DNA from: Chromatiales bacterium
GTDB lineage: Bacteria > Pseudomonadota > Gammaproteobacteria > JAHELT01
Direction of reading: 5' to 3'
Assembly: GCA_024644045.1 (NCBI GenBank)
Contig: JAHELT010000012.1
Coordinates: 1-56,865 of the forward strand
DNA: 56,865 nt
Part shown: positions 24,334-33,206 of the stretch, piece after piece
Layout: each line of letters starts with the position of its first letter
Position numbering within the stretch: position 1 is the stretch's first letter
Notes under the pieces: model-generated
Database searches by the model: none
Told to the model about the DNA's origin: nothing
The model's input: only the letters and a program-made list of their open reading frames with translations
Translations under genes and position numbers: made by a program

Positions 24334-26103
24334 CTATTCCGGCAATCCTGCTTTACGCAACCCCTCCAGGTAATGCGCCAGGCCGCCCTCATGTTTGGTC
24401 GGCAGGTTCTTGTTGACGAAAGTAAGGGTCAGGTCGGGTTTCTGCTGCAGAGCAAGCTGACACGCTTCGCCGGCCTCATCCAGATTGCCAAGGTTCGCGC
24501 TGGCAGCCGCGAGCACTGCGTATGGCCAGTAGCCGGTTGCGTTTGGATTCTGAACGGTCTTGTGAGCCCACACGAGTGCGTCGTCATCGTCTCCCCTGAG
24601 GATGCAGGCGAACGCGTGCACGACAGTGAAGGCCCACATCATGGGTTCGCGCGGACTCAGGGCGATCGCCTTTTCGGTCATGCCCACGGCTTCATCGTGG
24701 CGTCCGGACAATGCCAGCACCATGCCCAATCCGTGATAGGACTGCGCGAAACTCGGATTCAGCTCCAGAGATGTTTCGAGTGCGGCGACCGATTTGTCGT
24801 GCTCACCGCGCATCATGTGTATACGGCCGGCCGAGAAATAGGCGATTGCATCCTTGTCGTCGCATTGCAGGGCTTTTTTCGCTGCCGCCCTACCTTCGGT
24901 GAGCCAGCGATCCGGGTTATTCACCCAACCCATGACGACGTGCTGGTAGTGGGTGTACGACAGGTAAGCGTACGCCGATGCGAAAGACGGGTCGATTTCG
25001 ATGGCGCGTCGAAAGAGGTCGACGGCGGCGGATACTTTGTCCTTTTCGAAGGTCCACATGTACCACAGCGCGCGTTGATAGATTTCCCAGGCGTCCAGAT
25101 TCTCCGGCGGCTTGTTGATGGCCAGCTCACGCTCAGCGGCGTTCAGCTCGGGTTCCAGGGCGCCGACGAGCGTCTGCGTCATGTCATCCTGGAGATCGAA
25201 GATATCCGCGAGCTCCCGGTCGTAGCGTTCCGCCCAGACATGATGGCCTGTGCTCGCATCGATCAGCTGCGCGGTAATGCGAACGCGTTTGCCCGCCTTA
25301 CGGACGCTGCCTTCGAGTATGTAGCGGACATTGAGGTCTCTCGCGATCTGCTTGGCATCGACCGCCTTGCCTTTGTAAGTGAAGGTGCTGTTCCTCGCGA
25401 TGACCACGAACGAACGGATTTTCGATAACGCGGTGATCAGATCTTCGCTGATGCCGTCGGCCAGGTATTCCTGCGCCGGATCGCCCGACATGTTGTCGAA
25501 CGGAAGCACGGCGATCGACGGTTTCTCTTTGGTCGCCGGTCGCCTGGAGCTCGCTCGCCCGCCTTTCACCGATGCCGGGTCGGGTTGCCAGTAGTACACA
25601 CGTACGGCCTTGGCAATGTTCTTGAAAGACGCCTCGCCGCCGTCCTCGAAACCCACGTCGATCTTGCCGACGACCTGGTCATGAACCGTTTGGGAAATGC
25701 AAATGCCCCCGGGGTGCGCCGCCGATTCCAACCGCGCGGCGAGGTTCACGTCGTCACCGTAGATCTCTCCACGGTCCTCCAGGACTTCCCCTAGATTCAC
25801 ACCGATACGAATCTGTACTCTGGTTTCTGCCGGCCCGCCTGCGTTGCGCTTTTCCAGCTCGGTTTGAATGCCGACAGCCGCATTCACTGCGGCCACCACG
25901 CTGGAGAACTCGGCCAGGATCGCGTCACCCGCATAGCGCAATACGGTACCACCGCCGGATGTTATGGATTCCGTAGCGAAATCAAGGGCGTCCATTACGC
26001 TGCGATGCGTGCCGAGCTCGTCATCGCCGGTCAAGCGGCTGTAGCCGGCGACGTCGCCGTAAAGAATCGCCGTGAGCTTGCGAACCGCTGTTTCCTCAGA
26101 CAT
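24334..26103 (-). CDS. Class III adenylate/guanylate cyclase with TolB-like and TPR domains
   Basis: About 589 residues from the ATG before SEETAVRK. The N-terminal cyclase domain has the two metal Asp regions (LYGDVAGYSRL and YAGDAILAEF) and the DDVNLAARLES segment, so catalysis is possible. A linker leads to a TolB-like stretch, PSIAVLPFDNMSGDP through DASTGHHVWAERYDRE. Several TPR pairs follow (for example KSVAALETSLELNPSFA). This three-part architecture is common in rhizobia and Pseudomonadota. It could make cAMP for the cyclic-nucleotide-binding EAL protein at 39642, but nothing shows this directly. It diverges from azlC. Confidence 0.88.
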   Translation of the reverse strand: MSEETAVRKLTAILYGDVAGYSRLTGDDELGTHRSVMDALDFATESITSGGGTVLRYAGDAILAEFSSVVAAVNAAVGIQTELEKRNAGGPAETRVQIRIGVNLGEVLEDRGEIYGDDVNLAARLESAAHPGGICISQTVHDQVVGKIDVGFEDGGEASFKNIAKAVRVYYWQPDPASVKGGRASSRRPATKEKPSIAVLPFDNMSGDPAQEYLADGISEDLITALSKIRSFVVIARNSTFTYKGKAVDAKQIARDLNVRYILEGSVRKAGKRVRITAQLIDASTGHHVWAERYDRELADIFDLQDDMTQTLVGALEPELNAAERELAINKPPENLDAWEIYQRALWYMWTFEKDKVSAAVDLFRRAIEIDPSFASAYAYLSYTHYQHVVMGWVNNPDRWLTEGRAAAKKALQCDDKDAIAYFSAGRIHMMRGEHDKSVAALETSLELNPSFAQSYHGLGMVLALSGRHDEAVGMTEKAIALSPREPMMWAFTVVHAFACILRGDDDDALVWAHKTVQNPNATGYWPYAVLAAASANLGNLDEAGEACQLALQQKPDLTLTFVNKNLPTKHEGGLAHYLEGLRKAGLPE

Positions 26104-26239
26104 TTCGCGGGACTGTGTCTCTGATGCTGGGGCCACGCCCGACACTGATCAGTATGCAGGATATCAATAGGATAGCCAGCTATCGAACGCACGCCCGCTC
26201 CGATTGACTGGCCACGTAAAACAATCCATACAGTCACCC

Positions 26240-26926
26240 ATGGACAGCAGATCCGAGGCGATGAGCGGCGCGCGGGCGATCGTGCCGCTGGCGATTGGCG
26301 TTGCTGCTTACGGCCTTGCCTTCGGCCTGCTCGCCGCACAGGCGGGGTTCACCTGGGCGGAAACGGGTCTGATGGGCGTACTGGTGTTTGCCGGGTCAGC
26401 ACAGATCGTGGCCGTCGAGCGCCTGGCGGCGGGCGCCGGCGTGGTAGCTGCGCTGGTGGCGGGGGTGGCGCTCAATCTGCGTCTGCTGCTGGTCACGGCA
26501 TCGATACGCGATCTGTTTGTCGGCCGTCCACTCTGGCAGCGGCTGCTCGGCGCGCACCTGTCCTCGGATGAGAACTGGGCGCTGACCCTCGCCAGGCGCG
26601 CCAGAGACCCGTCTTTAGGCTACTGGTTTCTGGTGGGCGGCGGCGCGCTGCTGGTCCTCGTCTGGGTGTGCGCCGGCGTGCTAGGCGTCCTTTTCGCAGC
26701 GCGCATTCCCGATCCGGAGACGTACGCGATCGACTTCGCGTTCGCGGCGGCGTTCATCGCCATCTCGCGCTCGCTGTGGCGCGGGCGCTCGGACGCGGCG
26801 CCCTGGATTACGGCGGTCGCGGTGGTGATCGTCGCGACACGGCTCGAGCTGTTCGACGCGTCCTGGGCCATCGTGCTGGGCGGGCTCACCGGCGCCCTTG
26901 TGGCAGCCGTCAGACGCGATGATTGA
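26240..26926 (+). CDS. azlC: AzlC family branched-chain amino acid exporter subunit
   Basis: About 228 residues, mostly hydrophobic with about seven membrane helices. Features of AzlC include AIVPLAIGVAAYGLAFG, then LVFAGSAQIVAVERLAAGAG and NLRLLLVTASIRDLF. Together with AzlD it exports branched-chain or similar amino acids. The ATG at 26240 is preferred to one twelve codons upstream. It overlaps azlD by eight bases. Confidence 0.88.
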   Translation: MDSRSEAMSGARAIVPLAIGVAAYGLAFGLLAAQAGFTWAETGLMGVLVFAGSAQIVAVERLAAGAGVVAALVAGVALNLRLLLVTASIRDLFVGRPLWQRLLGAHLSSDENWALTLARRARDPSLGYWFLVGGGALLVLVWVCAGVLGVLFAARIPDPETYAIDFAFAAAFIAISRSLWRGRSDAAPWITAVAVVIVATRLELFDASWAIVLGGLTGALVAAVRRDD

Positions 26927-27212
26927 CCCGGTCCTGCTCACGGTGCTGCTCGCCGCGGCCACCTTCTCGACCCGCTATCTGGGTGTGGTGCTCGGGCAGT
27001 ACCTGCCGGCCAGCGGACCGTGGACACGGGCGCTCAATGCCTTGCCCGGTTGTCTCATCGTGTCACTCGTGGCGGTATTGCTGATCGGCGGCGGTCCCGA
27101 CGAGTGGGTCGGTGCGGCGGTTGCGCTGGGCATCGCCTTAGCCACCCGCAGTCTGCCACTGACGATGATCGCCGGCATCGCCGTGGTCTGGGCGCTGCGC
27201 ACTTACTTCTGA
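26919..27212 (+). CDS. azlD: AzlD family transporter small subunit
   Basis: A 97-residue membrane protein with about four helices, beginning MIDPVLLTVLLAAATFSTRYLG. It has the size and shape of AzlD, the obligatory partner of AzlC. Its start lies inside the end of azlC in a different frame, giving tight coupling. Confidence 0.85.
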   Translation: MIDPVLLTVLLAAATFSTRYLGVVLGQYLPASGPWTRALNALPGCLIVSLVAVLLIGGGPDEWVGAAVALGIALATRSLPLTMIAGIAVVWALRTYF

Positions 27213-27229
27213 ACAATGGGGGAGAACTG

Positions 27230-27779
27230 ATGTGGCTATTTTTCCGAGCCTGGGCAGCAACGCAACGGTACCCGACATTCTGAGAATGAGCCCGACGCGG
27301 GCACGGCGCTGATGGAGCTGCATGAAGCGATCGTGCGCAGCGACTCGCCGCTCTCACCGGGTGAGCGCGAGCTGATCGCTACCTACGTTTCCGGGACCAA
27401 CCGGTGTCAGTACTGCCGGGGCGTGCACGCCGAAACGACGAAGGCGTTCGGCGTCCCGGGCGAGGCCGTGGAGGCCATGTTCGATGATCTCGACGCCTCG
27501 GGCATCGATGCGAAAATGATTCCTGTGCTGCGCTTCACGAGAAAGCTCACCGAAGCGCCGGCCAGCGTAGGTGAAGCGGATGCACAGGCGGTTTTCGATG
27601 CCGGCTGGGACGAGCAGGCGCTGCATGATGCGATCATGGTCGTGTGCTGCTTCAACTTCATGAACCGGTTGCTCGACGGCCACGACGTGCACGGTCTCGA
27701 GACACTCTTCAAGCAACGCGGCCCGATGTTGCGCGAGCACGGCTACCTGCCCCTGATCCGGCTCTTGAAGCCGGAGTGA
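27230..27779 (+). pseudogene. AhpD/carboxymuconolactone decarboxylase-like gene with broken 5' end
   Basis: The main frame (ATG 27312, 155 residues) holds the active-site CxxC motif NRCQYCRGVHAE and the conserved EQALHDAIMVVCCFNFMNRL helix of peroxidase-related AhpD-like proteins. Homologues start about 27 residues earlier. That start exists here in two other frames: MWLF at the ATG at 27230, with a good GGGGGAG site, then PSLGSNATVPDILRMSP, then AGTALMELHEA in the main frame. Two one-base insertions, one in a five-T run, would explain this. The downstream part could be translated from 27312, but as it stands the gene is damaged or mis-assembled. Confidence 0.7.
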
Positions 27780-27793
27780 ACCCGCGGGCGGTG

Positions 27794-28993
27794 TCAAGCG
27801 GTCAGCGGGCTACCGCTTTCGTATTGCCGCGAGCGGTCCGGCATGGGGGATTTGAGGCCTGAAGCGGTGTTGAAGAGCACGATGTGCTGGTCGCGCGCGA
27901 CGCGGCCCGCTGCGATATCGGCCTGGCAGGCGGCATAGCAGATCGCACCCTCCGGGCAGAGGTGAACACCCCGCTCCCGGGCCAGCCGCTCGCGGGTCGC
28001 ATGCGCCTGCTCATCGGACACGGCCACCGCAAAGCCGTTGCTTTCGCGGACGACGTTCAGGATGAGCCGGTCGCCCAGCGGTTTTGGCACGCGAACGCCG
28101 GGAACGTCCGTCTCTACCGGGTCCCAGGGTTCGGGCACATGATCCATGCCATCGTCGAATGCCCGAACAATGGGTGCGCAGCCCGTCGTCTGCACTGCCA
28201 CCATGCGTGGACGGTGCGGGCCGATCCACCCGAGCGCTTCGAGCTCGTCGAACGCTTTCCACATGCCGATGAAACCGGTGCCGCCCCCGGTCGGGTAGTA
28301 GATGACATCGGGCAGCGCCCAGCCGAGCTGCTCGGCAAGCTCCAGCCCCATGGTCTTCTTGCCTTCGATCCGGTAAGGCTCGGCCAGCGTCGAGAGGTCA
28401 TGCCACCCCATTTCCTGTGTGCGTGTGCGTACGATCTGCGCGCAGGCGTTGATCAATCCATGGACACGAAACACCTTCGCACCGTGATAACCGATCTCGC
28501 GCACCGTCACTTCCGACGTGTCTTCAGGCGTGAACACGAACGTGTCCAGACCGGCGCGTGCACCGTATGCGGCTGCCGCCGCGCCCGCGTTTCCAGCGGT
28601 GGGTACTGCGAGGCGGACGACGCCGAAGGCCTTCGCCATGGTGACTGCGACGGCCATGCCGCGCGCTTTGAACGAACCCGTGGGCAGGCGTCCTTCATCT
28701 TTCACGAGCAGATAGCCGTGACCGGCGCTGTCCGCGGACAGATCGATCAACGGCGTACGGGCTTCGCCCAGGCTCATCAGGCGATCGCGCGAACGCATCG
28801 GCAACAGCTCGCGATAGCGCCACATGTCCGCGGCGCGCCGGTTGAGGTCGTCCTTACTCACCGCCTTCGCGATTGCAACGAGGTCGTAACGCACCAGCAG
28901 CGGCTTCCCCGCGCGCGACAGGCCGTGCAGCCGATCATGGTCGTGTCGTTCGCGGCTTTCGCTGCATTCGAGGTGTGTGACGAAGCTGTCCAC
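27794..28993 (-). CDS. Threonine synthase-like PLP-dependent lyase
   Basis: A 399-residue fold-type II PLP enzyme. The PLP Lys109 lies in GRLPTGSFKARG, the phosphate loop in PTAGNAGAAAAAYGA, and a second Gly-rich loop in YYPTGGGTGFIG. A front extension before LSRAGKPLLVRYDL resembles the threonine synthase form that carries a zinc-like N-terminal region, here without a clear Cys cluster. It may make threonine from phosphohomoserine, or act on another hydroxy/phospho amino acid such as diaminopropionate. It converges on the AhpD-like gene and starts at GTG. Confidence 0.8.
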   Translation of the reverse strand: MDSFVTHLECSESRERHDHDRLHGLSRAGKPLLVRYDLVAIAKAVSKDDLNRRAADMWRYRELLPMRSRDRLMSLGEARTPLIDLSADSAGHGYLLVKDEGRLPTGSFKARGMAVAVTMAKAFGVVRLAVPTAGNAGAAAAAYGARAGLDTFVFTPEDTSEVTVREIGYHGAKVFRVHGLINACAQIVRTRTQEMGWHDLSTLAEPYRIEGKKTMGLELAEQLGWALPDVIYYPTGGGTGFIGMWKAFDELEALGWIGPHRPRMVAVQTTGCAPIVRAFDDGMDHVPEPWDPVETDVPGVRVPKPLGDRLILNVVRESNGFAVAVSDEQAHATRERLARERGVHLCPEGAICYAACQADIAAGRVARDQHIVLFNTASGLKSPMPDRSRQYESGSPLTA

Positions 28994-29030
28994 GGGGCTG
29001 ACCCTGAATGGAGTCCGGGATGCGCCGAGC

Positions 29031-29582
29031 TTACTGGCCCGCCGGGGTCAGTATGAACTCGTAGCTCGCCACCCAGCCTTTCTCCTCGCCGCGCGGGATT
29101 TCCTCGAGCACCATGGCGAGGTCTTCGATCCCGTGATCCACGGCCGGGTCGTTCTTGAAAAACAACCGCGTGACGAGCTGCTCGTGCTTCGGGTGGCTGA
29201 TGATGAAATGAATGTGACGGGCTATGCTGCCGGCGTAACCCGGGAACACCGTCAATACCTTGAACGCGCCGCGCTCATCCGCTTTCACGTCGGCGCGCCA
29301 TCGGTCCATCTCGTGATCGCCGTCCTGGTTGGCGTGCAGGATCTGCACGCGTGCACCTGCTACGGGCTCGCCGCAGGTATCGAGCACCCGGGCGCGTAGA
29401 AACAGCGGCTCGCCGGCATCGCCTTCGCGCCAGAGCCGGGTATCAGCGATGCCGTGTGAATAGTCGTGCGGCCCCGGCCCCGTCTCGCGTGTGGGCAGGC
29501 GTACATTACAGGCGTGCGTCACCCCCTGCAGTGTCAGCAGGAGTACACAACACGTCACCGCCGCGATCCGTGATAGCGCCAT
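29031..29582 (-). CDS. Secreted intradiol-dioxygenase-like protein
   Basis: A 183-residue protein with a signal peptide (AAVTCCVLLLTLQGVTHA). The body has the intradiol dioxygenase beta-sandwich pattern: GEPVAGARVQILHANQDG, then FKVLTVFPGYAG and ARHIHFIISH, then RLFFKNDP. Iron ligands in true enzymes are two Tyr and two His; His123, His125 and Tyr116 are visible, but the first Tyr position reads His90 (DGDHE). It is short and lacks the N-terminal helical dimer domain. It may be a diverged or structural relative rather than a catechol dioxygenase. Confidence 0.7.
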   Translation of the reverse strand: MALSRIAAVTCCVLLLTLQGVTHACNVRLPTRETGPGPHDYSHGIADTRLWREGDAGEPLFLRARVLDTCGEPVAGARVQILHANQDGDHEMDRWRADVKADERGAFKVLTVFPGYAGSIARHIHFIISHPKHEQLVTRLFFKNDPAVDHGIEDLAMVLEEIPRGEEKGWVASYEFILTPAGQ

Positions 29583-29608
29583 CCAGAATCCCCCGTCGAG
29601 ATTTCATC

Positions 29609-29690
29609 AAATTGGGGACATTCCCCAAAACTGACGGTTTTTCGTCAAGGATAGGGGCATTCTACCGTTCAGGGGAATGTTGCCCAAACA
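29609..29690. repeat. REP-like palindrome copy (TTGGGGA-N3-TCCCCAA)
   Basis: A perfect seven-base inverted repeat with a CAT spacer (29612-29628) is followed by CTGACGGTTTTTCGTCA, itself partly self-complementary. Then comes a looser second pair, GGGGCATTC with GAATGTTGCCC. A close match lies at 33207-33264, so this is a dispersed intergenic repeat of this genome. It is positioned upstream of the intradiol-like gene. Confidence 0.6.
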
Positions 29691-29719
29691 CGCGAACCGG
29701 TGCGGGTCGTTCATTTGAC

Positions 29720-29872
29720 CTGCACCCCCTCGCCGGCGAGTTCCCGACCCTGCACCGGGTATGGTAGAACATGCTTGGCGTGCCGGAAGTGCAGGCGGTG
29801 ATGGAGGACGCCGGTGGGGTCGTGCAGCCGATGTTCTTCGATCAGGACAAGTTCGAGGTGTACACGAAGTAG
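29720..29872 (+). pseudogene. Possible remnant of a small protein gene
   Basis: An open frame codes HPLAGEFPTLHRVW, is stopped by a TAG at 29765, and continues in the same frame as an ATG-led 33 codons (MLGVPEVQAVMEDAGG and DKFEVYTK, TAG). The two halves read like one short C-terminal domain with a stop inside. No family is recognised. Beyond this and the repeat, nothing else is seen in the 320 bases between the flanking genes. Confidence 0.3.
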
Positions 29873-29901
29873 CCGGGGTCTTCGCAGATCGCACCGTGTA
29901 C

Positions 29902-30729
29902 TCAGTGCGCCTTTATCCAGTCGGCGATTGCTTTGACGACGCGGTTCTCGAGACCTAGAAACCCGTGCGGTGACATCGGCCCGCACGGATCGCCGATATT
30001 GCCGGCGCCGCCCTCGATCGTGAAGAGCTCCGCGGTGCGCGTACCGGTCAGCGCCTTCATGAAAGCGTTCGCACCCTTGTAGCGGGTTACGGAGCAGGCG
30101 TCAGCCTTGTGGTGGACGACCAGCACCGGCACGGCGATGCTGGCGAGGTCCGCCGCATAGACCGTGCCGCGTTTGCTGGGGCCGAACAGGGTGGACGTGA
30201 GCACGATCCCGTCGGGACCGCCGGTGCTCAGGTGGCCGGCGATCGCGGCGGCCGAGATCGTGCCGCGGCTCGTGCCGACCAGCCACACCGGAACGTCTGC
30301 CTGCCGCCGCAGCCACCTGATCACGGCGCGGATGTCCTCCGCATGCGCACGGCCGGCGCGAAAACCATCCAGCGTCGTGCGATCGGAGGGCGTATCGACC
30401 AGCGCCACGGCCATGCCCTGCTGCACCAGGTAGCTGCGTATTTTCACCAGGAAGTTGCCGCGCAGGTTGCCGATCGCGCCACTGTCGCGGATTGCGAGGT
30501 GACCGGTATCGCCGGCAAACAGAATCACGCTCGCGTGCGTCTGCGGGGGCGTCAGCGCTAGGAACGGCTGCGTGGCGCCCTTGCGTCCTGCTACCGTCAC
30601 CAGCCGGGTGTTCGCGGTGAGGCGCTTCTCCACCGCCGGGCGATCTACTTTTTCCACGGCAGTGGCGCAGCCGCCGATCATGACTGCAGCGAACAGAACG
30701 ATCAGCTGAAAGGTGAGGGCAGGCGCCAT
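29902..30729 (-). CDS. Alpha/beta hydrolase lipoprotein
   Basis: About 275 residues from the ATG with GGAG five bases upstream. A signal peptide ends in the lipobox MIGGC, so it is probably a periplasm-facing lipoprotein. The hydrolase fold shows the nucleophile elbow VGTSRGT and a C-terminal His in SPHGFLG. A late acid in HHKADACS is likely the Asp. The substrate is unknown; the family includes esterases and dienelactone-type hydrolases. Confidence 0.75.
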   Translation of the reverse strand: MAPALTFQLIVLFAAVMIGGCATAVEKVDRPAVEKRLTANTRLVTVAGRKGATQPFLALTPPQTHASVILFAGDTGHLAIRDSGAIGNLRGNFLVKIRSYLVQQGMAVALVDTPSDRTTLDGFRAGRAHAEDIRAVIRWLRRQADVPVWLVGTSRGTISAAAIAGHLSTGGPDGIVLTSTLFGPSKRGTVYAADLASIAVPVLVVHHKADACSVTRYKGANAFMKALTGTRTAELFTIEGGAGNIGDPCGPMSPHGFLGLENRVVKAIADWIKAH

Positions 30730-30818
30730 AGTGCTCCGTTTCTTACACGCTGCGCCATTCAGCATACGCACTCACCGGAACAGACGTGAGCACGCGTGTC
30801 GACCAAGTCCTCATCGCT

Positions 30819-31553
30819 TCAACTGAGCGCCTGCACGAGCAGCGGCACCACCGACGGCGCCCAGATGGCGGTGACCAGGCCGTTGAGGCTCATGCCGACT
30901 CCGGCAAAGGCCGCCGCGGTCGTGTCGATCTGCACGGCCCTGCCGATGCCGATGCCGTGAGCCGTCAATCCAAGCGCAAACCCCTGCGCGGAGGATTGGC
31001 GAACCCGGCACAGCGTGAACACCGCTCCGCCCATGACACCGCCGAGCACACCGGCGAACACCACGACGACCGCCGTGATCGACGTGAGGCCGCCGAGCGT
31101 CTCCGTGACCCCGATCGCAATCGGGGTGGTGATCGACTTGGCGGCAAGCGAGCGCATCACGGGGTCCGATGCACCCAGCCAGCTCGCAACCAGCACTGCC
31201 GGCAGCGAAGCGACCACCGACCCGACGATCAGCGCGGCTGCGATCGGCACGGCGGAACGCCGGATCAGGCCCAGGCTCTTGTAGAGCGGCACCGCGAGCA
31301 GCACCGTCACCGGGCCCAGCAGAAAGTGAATGAACTGCGCGCCCTGGAAATAGCTGCGATACTCGACGTCAGTGACCCAGAGTAAAACGCTGAGCGCCAC
31401 GATCGCAATCAACACAGGACTCGCAAGCGCATGCTCGCCGGAGCGCTGATAGACCCAGCGCGCGATCAGGTAGACCGCGACCGTGGCAAACAGCCAGGCG
31501 AGCGGGGATGCTGCAAGATAGGCACGCAAACCCAGTACGGCGTCATACAGCAT
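30819..31553 (-). CDS. lrgB: LrgB/CidB family membrane protein
   Basis: A 244-residue integral membrane protein with about seven to eight helices; typical pieces are GPVTVLLAVPLYKSL, SLAAKSITTPIAIGV and FALGLTAHGIGIGRA. LrgAB/CidAB-type pairs are tied to holin-like control of murein turnover or, in other bacteria, to pyruvate or glycolate transport. It overlaps lrgA by eleven bases and has its own GGAG site. Confidence 0.88.
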   Translation of the reverse strand: MLYDAVLGLRAYLAASPLAWLFATVAVYLIARWVYQRSGEHALASPVLIAIVALSVLLWVTDVEYRSYFQGAQFIHFLLGPVTVLLAVPLYKSLGLIRRSAVPIAAALIVGSVVASLPAVLVASWLGASDPVMRSLAAKSITTPIAIGVTETLGGLTSITAVVVVFAGVLGGVMGGAVFTLCRVRQSSAQGFALGLTAHGIGIGRAVQIDTTAAAFAGVGMSLNGLVTAIWAPSVVPLLVQALS

Positions 31554-31899
31554 CTTTCTGCTCCGTGTTACGCGAGAGTGCCTGTACCAGCAAGCCGGCC
31601 ACTGCCAGCGCGATTGCCGAGCTGACCACCACGGCGATGACGATCGACACTAGCTGACTTCGCACCAGGGCGAAGTGGGCCGTGACGCCGACCGCGGCCG
31701 GGACGAAGTAGAGATACAGATGGCGCAACAGCGCGCCGGCAAGCGAATCCAGCGATTGTGGAAGCTCGCCCCGGAAGACGAGATAGCCGAACAACAGCAC
31801 CATACCGAGCACGGGGCCGGGTACCGGCAACCCGGTGAGCGTCGCCGTCAGCTCACCGGCGAGCTGGCAGCCGAGTACGACCGCGATCCAGAAGACCAT
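31543..31899 (-). CDS. lrgA: LrgA/CidA family holin-like protein
   Basis: A 118-residue protein with four membrane helices, starting MVFWIAVVLGCQLAGELTA. The family segment LPVPGPVLGMVLLFGYLVF and the ALLRHLYLYFVPAAVGV helix are clear. The start has GGGAGAAG upstream; a longer open frame is non-coding. It forms a two-gene operon with lrgB and points away from the GST gene. Confidence 0.87.
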   Translation of the reverse strand: MVFWIAVVLGCQLAGELTATLTGLPVPGPVLGMVLLFGYLVFRGELPQSLDSLAGALLRHLYLYFVPAAVGVTAHFALVRSQLVSIVIAVVVSSAIALAVAGLLVQALSRNTEQKDAV

Positions 31900-32055
31900 G
31901 AGCTTCTCCCTATCTTGTCGGTTGTTCGCGTCAATTATGCGCGATCGCGGCGAGCGGAGTTGGTGTCGCACGGATCCGGTCGATCGCGCTGGACTATACT
32001 CGCGCAGGAATAATGCGCAGAGCATCTGCGCACCCGGTATCGGGGAACACCGCTG

Positions 32056-32688
32056 ATGATGAAGCTGCTGATCGCCAAGCCGAGCCCTTTTGCGCGCAAG
32101 GTGCGCGTCGCTCTGCACGAGAAAGGCATCGAGTTCGAACAGGTGCTCGACAATCCTTGGAACCCCGGCGCGCGGGCCGGGCAGATAAACCCACTCGGCA
32201 AGCTTCCTGTGCTCGACACCGGGGATGGCCGGCAGATTTACGATTCGCGGGTCATCATCGAGTACCTGGAAACACTGGGGCGGGCGCCGGCGCTACTCGG
32301 GCAGGACGCCGACGCGCGCGTGATGCACCGGCAGATCGAGGCGCTCGCCGACGGCGTTTGCGATGCGGTAGTGCTTATCGTGCTCGAGCGTGCTCGCCGT
32401 GTCGTGTTACGCAGCACCGATTGGCTGGAACGCCAGCAGCACAAGGTGACGGCCGGGATCGCCGAGGCGGCGCGCTTGCTGGACGGACGTGAGTGGTACG
32501 TGGGCGAGGCGTTCGGACTCGCCGACTTGAGTGTCGGCTGCATGCTCGGGTATGTTGATCTGCGCGTTCCGGAGATCGAATGGCGCCGCGCTTATCCCGA
32601 TCTCGATGCGCTTACCAGACGCCTGGAGAGCCGTCCGTCGTTTCGGCGGTCGCGCCCCGAATCGCAGTCGATTACCGAAGTGGGCTGA
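32056..32688 (+). CDS. Glutathione S-transferase family protein
   Basis: A 210-residue protein. The thioredoxin-like domain starts KLLIAKPSPFARKVRVAL, with Ser10 a candidate for thiol activation. It contains NPLGKLPVL and the glutathione-binding DSRVIIEYLE. A helical C-terminal domain follows, with FGLADLSVGCMLGYVDLR. It would conjugate or reduce small electrophiles in the cytosol. Two adjacent ATG codons could be the start. Confidence 0.88.
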   Translation: MMKLLIAKPSPFARKVRVALHEKGIEFEQVLDNPWNPGARAGQINPLGKLPVLDTGDGRQIYDSRVIIEYLETLGRAPALLGQDADARVMHRQIEALADGVCDAVVLIVLERARRVVLRSTDWLERQQHKVTAGIAEAARLLDGREWYVGEAFGLADLSVGCMLGYVDLRVPEIEWRRAYPDLDALTRRLESRPSFRRSRPESQSITEVG

Positions 32689-32832
32689 TGGGCGTCGCGG
32701 TCGTCGGAACGGTTCAGCCCGCGACGGGCGAAGAAGACGGTGCAGCTTGTCGAAAGACACGAGCGGTGATACGTTCGCGGCCGGTTCCTATCACCTGTAC
32801 AACGCCGAAAAATGTTGCAAAGGAGGTTCGTC

Positions 32833-33177
32833 TTGGCTGCTCATGCAATCAAACCGCTGGTCGCCGCCGTTGCGAATTCGAGCGGAGGCCGTAACGGTCA
32901 CTCGGAGACCTTGGACAAATCGGTCAGCGTAGATCTCTCCGTGCGCAAGGAAATGGGGGGACCGGGATTACCGAGTACCACCACGCCGGAGCACCTGTTC
33001 GCTGCGGGTACTGCCGCATGCTTTGGCGGCGCTGTCGAATTCGTGGCGAGCCAGCGACAGAAGAAAGCGCCCGACGCGGTCGTGACCTGTGAACCGTCCG
33101 TAAGCCCGCGGGAGGGCGGCGGCAGCCACGCCACCCGCAACAGCATCGACGTGGCGTTCACCGTCGAGGGTGGCTGA
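32833..33177 (+). pseudogene. Ohr/OsmC family gene with internal deletion
   Basis: The product starts at TTG six bases after a perfect AAAGGAGG. It follows Ohr to the first catalytic Cys: GGRNGHSETL, KEMGGPG, TPEHLFAAGTAACFGGA. Then, after VSPREGGG, it jumps to SHATRNSIDVAFTVEGG, which is the normal last strand. About 35-40 residues are missing in frame, including the CPYS segment with the second catalytic Cys. Ohr needs both Cys to reduce organic hydroperoxides, so this 114-residue product is probably inactive in that reaction. An assembly collapse is less likely because the frame is kept. Confidence 0.7.
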
Positions 33178-33206
33178 AGCAGGGACGACGCGGATCACCC
33201 CTGAGC

